The notes beneath the pieces were generated by a model. It ran no database searches, was not told the origin of the DNA, and saw only the letters and a list, made by a program, of their open reading frames with translations. Below are positions 27,814-35,386 of a DNA stretch of 64,000 bases, one piece after another. The DNA is from JAXMDC01 sp046349035 (GTDB lineage Bacteria > Pseudomonadota > Alphaproteobacteria > Rhizobiales > Kaistiaceae), in the NCBI GenBank assembly GCA_046349035.1, contig JAXMDC010000002.1:620001-684000 (forward strand), given 5' to 3'. Position numbers and translations under genes: made by a program. The stretch's first letter is position 1. Each line of letters starts with the position of its first letter.

Positions 27814-28551
27814 ATGATTCTTAAGGGCAGGACTGGTCTTGGACTTGGTGCGGCGCTCGTCGCTCTCGGCGCGCTGGCATCGGCAAACGCATTCGCCCAG
27901 GGCGCGACCACTGCGCCCGGCAAGGCTCCGGCACCCGCCGCCGGTGCCGCTGGTAAGACCACGACGCCGCCGCTCATCGCTCCGCCCGCTGCGGCCGCCC
28001 CGGCCGGTGCTGCCGCCGCCGGCCAGTCGAACTGGTCGAAGATCTGCGGCGAGGACCCGCTGACCAAGAAGGGCATCTGCATCGTCCGCTACGACATCCG
28101 CACCGATCAGGGGCAGCTCATCGCCCAGGTGACGATCCAGAAGAACGAGGCGCTCGACAAGCCGCCCTACGGCGTCGGCGTGATGCTGCCGATCGGCGCC
28201 TATCTGCCGCCCGGCGTTTCGCTGACGGTCGACGGCAAGGGCAAGGCGATCAAGGCCGACTACCAGATCTGCCTGCCGCAGGTGTGCATGGCCGAAGCCG
28301 GCGCCGACGCTGCCGCGTTCGATACGATCCGCAAGGGCACCAAGCTCGTCATGGTTGCCAAGAACGCGCAGCAGAAGGACATGACCTTCGAGCTGAGCCT
28401 CGCCGGCTTCGCCAAGGTCTTCGACGGCCCGGGCATCGACCAGGCGGCTGCCAAGGCACAGGACGATGCCCTGACCCAGGCTCTCGCCGCTCGCGCCGAA
28501 CAGGCGCGCCAGCAGCTGATCCAGAAGCAGCAGAACCCCGGCGCTCCGTAA
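27814..28551 (+). CDS. Invasion-associated locus B (IalB) family protein, copy 2
   Basis: This 245-residue paralogue of the preceding gene has a signal peptide ending ANAFAQG, then a low-complexity Ala/Pro/Gly linker (about residues 30-75) and the IalB domain with CGEDPLTKKGICIVRYDIR and CLPQVCMAEAGAD. From the first Cys to GPGIDQA the two copies are mostly identical, so they arose by tandem duplication. Here the C-terminus is a helix-like, Gln/Ala-rich tail. The ATG at 27814 is chosen because it directly precedes the signal peptide. A strong terminator follows 29 bases after the stop. Confidence 0.9.
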   Translation: MILKGRTGLGLGAALVALGALASANAFAQGATTAPGKAPAPAAGAAGKTTTPPLIAPPAAAAPAGAAAAGQSNWSKICGEDPLTKKGICIVRYDIRTDQGQLIAQVTIQKNEALDKPPYGVGVMLPIGAYLPPGVSLTVDGKGKAIKADYQICLPQVCMAEAGADAAAFDTIRKGTKLVMVAKNAQQKDMTFELSLAGFAKVFDGPGIDQAAAKAQDDALTQALAARAEQARQQLIQKQQNPGAP

Positions 28552-28580
28552 CCGCGCCATCGCTGCACAGCCACGCTTTG

Positions 28581-28616
28581 CGCGACCGCCCGCCGGGGCG
28601 GTCGCGTCGTTTTTTC
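28581..28616 (+). terminator. Rho-independent terminator after the IalB pair
   Basis: An 11-bp perfect GC stem (CGCGACCGCCC at 28581-28591 with GGGCGGTCGCG at 28596-28606) closes a GCCG tetraloop and is followed by TCGTTTTTTCC. This is a textbook intrinsic terminator separating the IalB genes from the downstream dehydrogenase gene. Confidence 0.9.
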
Positions 28617-28741
28617 CCACATAATAATTTGTGACGGCCCGCCGCCCGCGGTGCGGTCGACTTGACGATGGGATCGGCTAAACCGGAGCCCCGGCCGGGG
28701 TTTCCTTCGCCGGTCGCCGAGGATCGAAGCGCGAGCACGGG

Positions 28742-29704
28742 ATGCCGCCAGCAACCAGGACCGCAGTCGTCGGGCTCGGCTATTTCGGCTCGTTCCACGC
28801 CAACCACTATGCCCGCTTGCCCGGCGCCGAGCTTCGCGGCCTGGTCGATGCCGATCGGGCGCGCGCTGCCGCGGCCGCCGCCAGCCACGGCACTACCGCC
28901 TTCCACGACCATCGCGACCTGATCGGCGTCGCCGATGCGGTGTCGGTAGCGGTTCCGACCTCGCACCATCACCGCGTCGCCGGCGAGTTGATCGACGCCG
29001 GCATTCATGTCCTGGTCGAGAAGCCGATTGCAGACGGCAGTGCCGCCGCCGCCGACTTGGTGGCCCGCGCCCGCCGTGCCGGCGTCGTCCTCCAGGTCGG
29101 CCATATCGAGCGCTTTTCCTCGACCTTTGCCGCTCTCCGCGACGCCGTTCACTCCCCACTTGCCATCGACTGCGTGCGCGTCGGCCCCTGGACCGGCCGT
29201 GCCGCCGATGTCGACGTCGTGCTCGACCTGATGATCCACGACATCGACCTGGCGCTGTCGCTGGCCAAATCCCCGGTGATCGAGGTTGCCGCCGCCGGCC
29301 GCAGCATCGTCTCCAGCCGTCTCGATACCGCCGAAGCGCGGCTGACCTTCGCCAGCGGCATGGTCGCGCGGCTTGCCTCCAGCCGCGTCGCCCCCAAGGT
29401 CGACCGGCGCTTCACCGTGACCGAAGCCGACCGCGTTCTCGTTGCCGATCTCGCCGCTCGCCGGCTCGAGATCGGCGAGAAACGGGACAGCGGGTTCGTC
29501 TTTTCGGCGTCCGAGGTGCCGCCGCACGATGCCCTCGGTGCCGAGATCGCCGCCTTCGTCGGCGCCATCGCCGGCGCGCCGGACCGCCGTTCCGCCGATG
29601 GCGAGGACGGGCTGCAGGCGTTGCGCGTCGCCGAGCGAGTGCTGGCGGCGATCGCCGCCGGCTCGGGCGGGGGCGTGTCGGGTTCAAACGGAAGAGGGAC
29701 ATAG
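28742..29704 (+). CDS. Gfo/Idh/MocA family oxidoreductase, GnnA-like (UDP-GlcNAc 3-dehydrogenase type)
   Basis: The 320-residue protein has an N-terminal Rossmann fold (VVGLGYFGSFHANHYARLPG), the catalytic-region motif VLVEKPIADG and a C-terminal domain with VGHIERF and the run DVDVVLDLMIHDIDLALSL, typical of UDP-N-acetylglucosamine 3-dehydrogenases. Such enzymes, with a GnnB aminotransferase, make UDP-GlcNAc3N, the precursor of lipid A carrying amide-linked acyl chains at position 3. The next gene encodes a suitable aminotransferase, which supports this role; other sugar dehydrogenase activities remain possible. Confidence 0.85.
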   Translation: MPPATRTAVVGLGYFGSFHANHYARLPGAELRGLVDADRARAAAAAASHGTTAFHDHRDLIGVADAVSVAVPTSHHHRVAGELIDAGIHVLVEKPIADGSAAAADLVARARRAGVVLQVGHIERFSSTFAALRDAVHSPLAIDCVRVGPWTGRAADVDVVLDLMIHDIDLALSLAKSPVIEVAAAGRSIVSSRLDTAEARLTFASGMVARLASSRVAPKVDRRFTVTEADRVLVADLAARRLEIGEKRDSGFVFSASEVPPHDALGAEIAAFVGAIAGAPDRRSADGEDGLQALRVAERVLAAIAAGSGGGVSGSNGRGT

Positions 29705-29708
29705 AGCC

Positions 29709-30869
29709 GTGTCGAGTGCGTCTCCCGCCGCGGTGCGCCGCGTCGACAATCCGATCAGCCTGTTCGACCTGCAGCGCCAGCGCCTGCGGCTGGAGAAGGG
29801 CATCCAGGCCCGCATCCACACCGTACTGGAGCACGGCCAATTCATCCTCGGACCGGAGGTCGATCTCCTCGAGCGGCGCCTTGCCGCCTTCTCCGGCACC
29901 AGCCATGCCATCGGCGTCTCGAGCGGCCGCGATGCCCTGACCATCGCCATGATGGCCCTCGGCATCGGCCCCGGCGACGCGGTCTTCGTGCCGGCATTCA
30001 CCTTTGCCGCCACCGCGGGGGCGGTGGTCTCGGTCGGTGCGACGCCGGTCTTCGTCGATGTCCTCGCCGAGACCTTCAACCTCGACGCCAAGGACCTCGA
30101 CCGGGCCATCGGCGAGGTAAAGGCCGCCGGCCGCCTGGTGCCGCGCCTCGTGATGCCGGTCGACCTCTACGGCCTTCCCGCCGACTACCCGGCGATCGCC
30201 GCGGTCGCTGCCCGCCACAAGCTGACGGTCCTTGCTGATGCCGCCCAGTCGTTCGGCGGCGCCCTCGGCAACACGCGGGTCGGCGCTCTCGCCCCGATCA
30301 GTGCCACCAGCTTCTACCCGACCAAGCCGCTCGGCTGTTACGGCGACGGCGGTGCCATCCTCACCTCCGATGCCGGCCTCGACGAAGCCGTCCGCCGCAT
30401 CCGCTCGCATGGCCGCCAGGGAACCGGCGACGCCGCCGTCCAGCTCGGCATCACCGGCCGCCTCGACACCATCCAGGCCGCGATCCTCCTGGAAAAGCTC
30501 GACGTCTTCGAAGCCGAGCTGGAGCGCCGTCGCGCCATCGCCGCCGCCTATTCCAAGGCCCTCGGCGATCTGGTCACGGTGCCCAAGGTCGCGACCGGCA
30601 GCGCCAGCGCCTTCGCCCTCTACACGATCCGCGTGCCGGATCGCGACGCGCTCCGCTCGCGCCTGGACGCGGCCGGCGTCGGCACCGGGCTGTTCTATCG
30701 CCTCGCGCTCCACCAGCACCCGGCCTTCGCCAAGCTCGATCGCCGGCCGCTACCGGTGTCGGAGCGCCTCGCCGACGAGGTGGTGAGCCTTCCCGTCCAT
30801 CCCGACCTGACCGACGACGAGGTCGCCCGGGTGATTGCCGCCGTCCGCGCGGCGCTGGCCACGGCTTAG
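29709..30869 (+). CDS. DegT/DnrJ/EryC1/StrS aminotransferase, GnnB-like
   Basis: The 386-residue PLP enzyme transaminates nucleotide-linked keto-sugars. Sequence landmarks are SSGRDALTIAMMALGIGPGD, the cofactor Asp in VLADAAQSFGG, and the PLP Lys at position 206 in SFYPTKPLGCYGDGGA. The GTG at 29709 is the likely start because GAGGGA lies upstream, only four bases after the preceding stop. Pairing with the GnnA-like gene suggests conversion of 3-keto-UDP-GlcNAc to UDP-GlcNAc3N; alternatives within the family cannot be excluded. Confidence 0.87.
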   Translation: MSSASPAAVRRVDNPISLFDLQRQRLRLEKGIQARIHTVLEHGQFILGPEVDLLERRLAAFSGTSHAIGVSSGRDALTIAMMALGIGPGDAVFVPAFTFAATAGAVVSVGATPVFVDVLAETFNLDAKDLDRAIGEVKAAGRLVPRLVMPVDLYGLPADYPAIAAVAARHKLTVLADAAQSFGGALGNTRVGALAPISATSFYPTKPLGCYGDGGAILTSDAGLDEAVRRIRSHGRQGTGDAAVQLGITGRLDTIQAAILLEKLDVFEAELERRRAIAAAYSKALGDLVTVPKVATGSASAFALYTIRVPDRDALRSRLDAAGVGTGLFYRLALHQHPAFAKLDRRPLPVSERLADEVVSLPVHPDLTDDEVARVIAAVRAALATA

Positions 30870-30895
30870 CCCACCCAGACAAAACCTCGCACGCG

Positions 30896-30959
30896 GCTGC
30901 CCAGCTGCCCAGCTGCCCAAAACCCCTAGGGTTTTTTGGGCAGCTGGGCAGTGGGCAGC
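30896..30959. repeat. Long hairpin with CCTAGG core (palindrome family member a)
   Basis: The left arm consists of repeated GCTGCCCA units and the right arm is its near-perfect complement: 14 contiguous base pairs (30905-30918 with 30938-30951), then seven more after a one-base bulge and a wobble. Between the arms lies CAAAACCCCTAGGGTTTTTTG. The same core with different arms occurs at 58746 and 58861. It sits between the aminotransferase stop and the next gene, where it may also act as a bidirectional transcription barrier. Confidence 0.85.
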
Positions 30960-31104
30960 GCCGGCTGTACGAGCGTCGGCACACGCGCTATGCCGTAGCT
31001 GCGGCCGGGAAGGGGCGGCGACCGGGCGCGGCGATGCCGCGCCGTTGGGCGCCGACCGCTGTTCGGCCGTTCGCTGCAGGCTGATCCAGCAGGAAGGGCG
31101 AAGG

Positions 31105-32829
31105 TTGTCGGAAGCAGACTCTGTCGTTGCCCGCGTGCTGCCGGAGCGCTCGTCGGTCGGTGCGACCGCCGCCATCACGCGCGCGTTCTCCGCCGCCGCC
31201 GAGTCCAATCCGCTGAGCGTCGCCGCCATCGTTCTCGTGGCGCTGCTCTGCTTCCTCCCCGGCTTTTTCACCATCCCGCCGATCGACCGCGACGAGCCGA
31301 ACTTCTCCAACGCCAGCCGGACCATGTACGAGACCGGCAACCTCATCGACATTCGCATCCAGGACCAGCCGCGCAGCAAGAAGCCGGTCGGCATCTATTG
31401 GCTGCAGGCGGCAACCGTCGCGCTGACGGGAGCCGGCTCCGACGCGCCGATCTGGATTTTCCGCCTGCCGTCGCTGTTGGGAGCGATCGCCGCGGCCGTC
31501 CTGACCTGGTGGATGGCCCTCGCCTTCGGCCGACGACGACCGGCGCTGCTCGCCGGCCTTTTCATGGCGGCGTCGGTGCTCTTGTCGGTCGAGGCCCGCC
31601 TCGCCAAGACCGATGCCGTGCTCCTTGCCACGGTCGTCCTCGCGCAGGGTTCGCTTCTGCGCCTCTGGCTCGGCCGCAACCCCGAGCGCGCCAGGCTCTA
31701 TCAGGGTCTGTTCTGGACGGCGATTGCCGCCGGCATTCTGGTCAAAGGCCCGATCACCCCCGGCATCGCCGGCCTGACGATTATCGGTCTTTCCCTCTTT
31801 GCCGGCTCGTTCGCCTGGGTGAAACGCCTTGCCCCGCTCGGCGGCATCCTGCTTGTCGCGGTGCTGGTCGCCCCCTGGCTGATCGCCATCACCATCTCCT
31901 CGGAGGGCGCCTTCTGGCAGGAGTCGCTGGGTCGAGACCTCCTCGGCAAGATCGCCGCCGGCCGCGACACCCACGGCGCCCCGCCGGGTTACTTCCTTGC
32001 TTTCACCCTCGTTACGTTCTGGCCGGCCTTGCCGTTCCTGGTTCTCAGCCTCAGCCGCCATCTCGACCAGCTGCGCCAGCCCCACGTCCTCTTCGCCCTC
32101 TGTTGGGTCGTGCCGTTCTGGCTGATCTGCGAGGCGGTGCCGACCAAGCTCCCGCATTATGTGTTGCCTGCTTTCCCGGCGCTGGCCCTGCTCGCCGCCA
32201 CGGCGGTCGAGGACGCGAGCCTGCGCCTGGATGGCGGCGTGCACCGCTTCTTCGCCTTCGCCCCGGTCGGCGTCCCTGCGACCGCGGCGGTCGTCCTGAC
32301 GGCGCTCTTCTTCCACGTCGAGGGCCGCGTCCACCTCGACACGGTCGTGCTCTTCGCCCTTGCCACGGCAATTGGCGCCGTCGCTTGGTGGCTGCTGACG
32401 CGCCGGCGGGAGTTCTTGCCGGCGGCGGTCGTCTCGCTGGGGGCGGCGTTCTTCGCCGAAGCTGCGCTGTTCGGCACGCTGGCTCCCAACTTCACCGAAC
32501 TGCAGGTGAGCAGCCGCATCGTCGCCGCCGCCCGGCAGGTCGCCGGTTGCGACCGCCCGGCACTCGCCGCCTCCGGCTTCATCGAGCCGAGCCTTCTCTT
32601 TCTCGCCGGCAGCGACGCGCTGCTCGGCGGCGGCTCCGACGCTGCCGATTTCATGGCCAAGCCCGGCTGCCGCGTCGCCGCCGTCGAAGCCGAAACCTCG
32701 GCGGATTTCCTCTCGCGTGCCGCCGACCTCGGTTTCGAGGTTGTCGCCCGTACCAAGGTCGCCGGCACCAATCTCAGCAACGGCGATCGCGTGAATGTCA
32801 CTCTCTACACCCGCCGCTCCGGCCCCTAG
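31105..32829 (+). CDS. ArnT-like glycosyltransferase (GT83 / PMT superfamily)
   Basis: The 574-residue polytopic protein has about a dozen hydrophobic segments and the GT83/PMT hallmark near the N-terminus: the acidic motif IDRDEPNFSNASRTM after the first helix, then QPRSKKPVGIYWLQ. A later LVKGPITPG block and TKLPHYVLPAFPALALLAA are also typical of ArnT-type enzymes, which move a sugar from a polyprenyl-phosphate carrier to lipid A or another envelope acceptor. The start is TTG 31105, preceded by AGGAAGG with good spacing; sequence upstream belongs to the hairpin region. It overlaps the PAP2 gene by 35 bases. Confidence 0.88.
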   Translation: MSEADSVVARVLPERSSVGATAAITRAFSAAAESNPLSVAAIVLVALLCFLPGFFTIPPIDRDEPNFSNASRTMYETGNLIDIRIQDQPRSKKPVGIYWLQAATVALTGAGSDAPIWIFRLPSLLGAIAAAVLTWWMALAFGRRRPALLAGLFMAASVLLSVEARLAKTDAVLLATVVLAQGSLLRLWLGRNPERARLYQGLFWTAIAAGILVKGPITPGIAGLTIIGLSLFAGSFAWVKRLAPLGGILLVAVLVAPWLIAITISSEGAFWQESLGRDLLGKIAAGRDTHGAPPGYFLAFTLVTFWPALPFLVLSLSRHLDQLRQPHVLFALCWVVPFWLICEAVPTKLPHYVLPAFPALALLAATAVEDASLRLDGGVHRFFAFAPVGVPATAAVVLTALFFHVEGRVHLDTVVLFALATAIGAVAWWLLTRRREFLPAAVVSLGAAFFAEAALFGTLAPNFTELQVSSRIVAAARQVAGCDRPALAASGFIEPSLLFLAGSDALLGGGSDAADFMAKPGCRVAAVEAETSADFLSRAADLGFEVVARTKVAGTNLSNGDRVNVTLYTRRSGP

Positions 32830-33700
32830 CGCGTCGCGCACGGCGCCGGCCGGGGCAAACGCCCGGGCCGTGGTGGCGCGGGCTCGCCGCCACGCCGGCC
32901 GTCGCCCGCCGGTGGAGGGCTTCGGCGTCCCGGCCGTGCTCATCGCTTCGCTGACCCTGCTGGCGGTGGCGGCCCTGGCGCTCGCCGCCGACGCCGCCGC
33001 GATCGCTTGGGCCAAGGCGCTGCCGTCCGGCGTGCGCAACCTCGCCGACCGGCTGACCGACAGCGGCAAGTCGGTCTGGACGCTGGTGCCGAGCCTCATC
33101 GTTATGCTTCTGGTGGTCGCCGGCGATTGGCGGCGCGTTTCGCCGCTGACCGCCGCCGCCTGGCGTCAGATCGGCTTCCTCGCGGCGTTTGTCTTCCTGG
33201 CGGTCGCCGGCTCCGGCCTCCTCAACGATATCGTCAAAGAACTGGCGGGGAGGGCCCGCCCGCCGCTCATCGATTCGGCCGGCCCGCTTGCGCTCCGTCC
33301 CTTCAGCTTCACTTACGCCTTCCAGAGCTTCCCCTCCGGGCACGCCTCGACCTTCGGCGCCATCGGCATAGCCGCGGCGCTGTTCTGGCCCCGGCTGCGC
33401 TGGCTTTGGCTTGGCGCGGCGCTGCTTCTTGCCTGCACGCGCGTGATCATCGGCGTCCACTACCCGAGCGACGTTCTCACCGGCTTCGTGATTGGTGCCG
33501 CCTTTACGCGGGGACTGGCCGAAGCGATGGCCCGCCTGCACTTAGGCTTTGCCCGGATCGCCGGCGAGCCTATAAGGCCACGCACGGCGGCGCTGCGGAC
33601 GGCTTGGCGGAAGTCGGGTGCTTCCGGCCTGGCGCGTGGCCTCGCCGAAGCGGTCTTGCGCCGGCCGTTCAGCCCGGCCGGCGATCGTCACACTGGATAG
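32795..33700 (+). CDS. PAP2 superfamily phosphatase
   Basis: This 301-residue membrane phosphatase has the three-part PAP2 active site: K148-x6-R155-P156 (KELAGRARP), P180-S-G-H183, and R216-x5-H222-x3-D226 (TRVIIGVHYPSD). Six membrane segments are likely after a basic, Ala/Arg-rich N-terminal 45 residues. PAP2 enzymes of this size include LpxE/LpxF lipid A phosphatases and undecaprenyl-diphosphate phosphatases. Being between a lipid-linked sugar transferase and a polyprenyl-phosphate glycosyltransferase favours an envelope-lipid substrate. Start ATG 32795 lies inside the preceding gene. Confidence 0.88.
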   Translation: MSLSTPAAPAPSASRTAPAGANARAVVARARRHAGRRPPVEGFGVPAVLIASLTLLAVAALALAADAAAIAWAKALPSGVRNLADRLTDSGKSVWTLVPSLIVMLLVVAGDWRRVSPLTAAAWRQIGFLAAFVFLAVAGSGLLNDIVKELAGRARPPLIDSAGPLALRPFSFTYAFQSFPSGHASTFGAIGIAAALFWPRLRWLWLGAALLLACTRVIIGVHYPSDVLTGFVIGAAFTRGLAEAMARLHLGFARIAGEPIRPRTAALRTAWRKSGASGLARGLAEAVLRRPFSPAGDRHTG

Positions 33701-33713
33701 CCTGAGACCGCCG

Positions 33714-34487
33714 ATGACAGCCCCTTCGCAGAGTAGCCTCGGCGGCGAGGCGACGCGGTCGCGCCCATCGGTGTCGGTGGTCGTGCCATGCCGGGACGAG
33801 GCGGAGAACATCCCGTCGCTCCTTGCTGAGATCGCTGCCGCCTTGCCGGCTGGCACGTTCGAGGTGGTGGTCGTCGACGACGGCTCGACCGACACGACGG
33901 CGGCCGTGCTCGCCCGCCTTGCCGTGGCCGACCCCTGGCTGCGCGCGGTCCGCCACAACCGCTCCGCCGGCCAGAGCGCGGCCATCCGCAGCGGGCTCCT
34001 CGCCGCCCGCGGCGAGATCGTGGTCACCATCGACGGCGACGGCCAAAACAACCCCGCCTATATCCCGGCGCTGCTGGAGGCGCTGGGGACGGCTGGGCCG
34101 AACGTTGCCCTGGCTGCCGGCCAGAGGGTGAAGCGAGCCGCCTCGGGCGGAAAGAAGTTGGCCTCGCGCTTTGCCAACGGCCTTCGCGCGCGCGTACTGA
34201 AGGATCAGACCCGCGACACCGGCTGCGGCCTTAAGGCGGTACGTCGCGAGGTGTTCCTGCTGCTACCCTATTTCGACGGCTGGCACCGCTACCTCCCGGC
34301 GCTGGTGTTGCGCGAGGGGCGAGGCATCGTTCATGTCGACGTGGTCGACCGCGAGCGGCGGTTCGGCAAATCGAAATACGGCATTCTCGACCGGGCGCTC
34401 ATCGGCGCCCTCGATCTGTTCGGTGTGTGGTGGCTGCGTCGCCGCAGGCGGACAGTGCCCGAGGTGAACGAGGTGAAGCCGCAATGA
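33714..34487 (+). CDS. Family 2 glycosyltransferase (polyprenyl-phosphate glycosyltransferase, DPM1-like)
   Basis: The 257-residue protein is a GT-A fold enzyme with VSVVVPCRDEAENIPSLL, the VVVDDGSTDTT nucleotide-binding region, the DxD-containing TIDGDGQNNP and the late ERRFGKSKYG motif of dolichol/polyprenyl-phosphate glycosyltransferases. It lacks the C-terminal helix pair of GtrB. It would load a sugar onto undecaprenyl-phosphate at the cytoplasmic face, giving the donor for the ArnT-like enzyme. Start ATG 33714 is 13 bases after the PAP2 stop; its own stop overlaps the next start (ATGA). Confidence 0.9.
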   Translation: MTAPSQSSLGGEATRSRPSVSVVVPCRDEAENIPSLLAEIAAALPAGTFEVVVVDDGSTDTTAAVLARLAVADPWLRAVRHNRSAGQSAAIRSGLLAARGEIVVTIDGDGQNNPAYIPALLEALGTAGPNVALAAGQRVKRAASGGKKLASRFANGLRARVLKDQTRDTGCGLKAVRREVFLLLPYFDGWHRYLPALVLREGRGIVHVDVVDRERRFGKSKYGILDRALIGALDLFGVWWLRRRRRTVPEVNEVKPQ

Positions 34488-34813
34488 GTGCCCTGGCCGC
34501 GCAATTCGTCGACTGGCTGCATTCCGTCTTTGTCGAGCAGTTCAGCCTGTGGGTGGTGTTCGGCTTCGTCGCCCAAACCCTCTTCTTCATGCGCTTCCTG
34601 GTGCAGTGGCTGGCGAGCGAACGGGCCGGCCGCAGCGTCGTCCCGGCCTCCTTCTGGATCTTCTCGATCGGCGGCGGGACGCTGTTGCTCATCTATGCAA
34701 TCTATCGCACCGATCCGGTCTTCATCGCCGGCCAGGCCGCGGGCCTCTTCGTCTACCTCCGCAACATTGTGTTTCTGCGGCGCGAACGGCGCGACCGGCG
34801 GAACCAATCCTGA
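34484..34813 (+). CDS. Lipid-A-disaccharide synthase N-terminal domain (LABN) membrane protein
   Basis: This 109-residue protein has three hydrophobic helices and the LABN signature FFMRFLVQWLASERAGRSVVP followed by ASFWIFSIGGGTLLLIYA and DPVFIAGQAAGLFVYLRN. Small LABN proteins commonly accompany DPM1-like glycosyltransferases in lipid A and lipid-carrier sugar modification clusters, and may act as membrane partners or translocases of the lipid-linked sugar; the exact role is not established. It begins within the stop codon of the glycosyltransferase gene. Confidence 0.9.
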   Translation: MSALAAQFVDWLHSVFVEQFSLWVVFGFVAQTLFFMRFLVQWLASERAGRSVVPASFWIFSIGGGTLLLIYAIYRTDPVFIAGQAAGLFVYLRNIVFLRRERRDRRNQS

Positions 34814-34820
34814 GGCCCGC

Positions 34821-35381
34821 CTAAGCCTCGCCGCCGACGCTCCGCCGGGCAACCCTCTCGCGCAAGCCGGCGAGGAAGCTGCGGACCTCTCGGGTCAGCA
34901 AATCCTCGTCGAGCAACGCCAGCGTCTCGGCCGTCCAGCCGGTCGCGGGCGCGAGGCGTATCGCCAGTTCGCAGCACCGGAGGCGCTCTGCCGGCGAGAG
35001 GCCGAGCTTCTCGGCCTCGGCGAGCAACAGCAGCAGTTCGTGCAGCGCCCGGACCTTGACGAACGCGCGCACCATCGCCGGCAGGAGGGCCGGATCGTCC
35101 TGCCAGGAGCGGCCGCCGAACACCTCTTGCGTCACCCGCTGGCCGGCGCCGCGGCAATCGTAACCGACGCAGCCGGAGAAGCCCGCCTCGCGCCGCTTGT
35201 CGTGGATGCGACAGCGCAGCGCCGCATCGAGATGTGGGCAGGGGACGCCATTGGCCTTGTCGATGGCGAATTCCGGAGAGCGGTCGAAGGCAAGTGCGAC
35301 GCAGCAGAGGGCGGCGCAGCGCGAGCAGTTCGGACGAAGCGCCGCAGCCGTATCGACAGGCGCGCCGCCGTCGCCCGCCAT
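34821..35381 (-). CDS. Cys-rich protein of unknown function (YkgJ-like metal-binding type)
   Basis: The 186-residue protein has eight cysteines in its first 76 residues: C19, C22, C26, C27, C48, C57, C71 and C76, arranged as CSRCAALCC, PCPHL, CRIH and GCVGYDC, consistent with an Fe-S or zinc site. The same Cys block is found at the N-terminus of some actinobacterial pentapeptide-repeat proteins, but here it is joined to a helical C-terminal half (residues 95-186) without such repeats. It starts five bases after metC, in the same direction, so they are probably co-transcribed. Function unknown. Confidence 0.8.
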   Translation of the reverse strand: MAGDGGAPVDTAAALRPNCSRCAALCCVALAFDRSPEFAIDKANGVPCPHLDAALRCRIHDKRREAGFSGCVGYDCRGAGQRVTQEVFGGRSWQDDPALLPAMVRAFVKVRALHELLLLLAEAEKLGLSPAERLRCCELAIRLAPATGWTAETLALLDEDLLTREVRSFLAGLRERVARRSVGGEA

Positions 35382-35386
35382 CGGCG

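Noticed and set aside
28661..28684. TTGACG followed by GCTAAACC before the GnnA-like gene, as a promoter
   Set aside because: Both boxes resemble alphaproteobacterial promoter elements, but the 11-base gap is too short for them to work together.
30835..31104. Upstream extension of the ArnT-like protein by 90 residues
   Set aside because: That segment reads through the palindrome and contains no membrane or family sequence; the TTG at 31105 has a proper ribosome-binding site.
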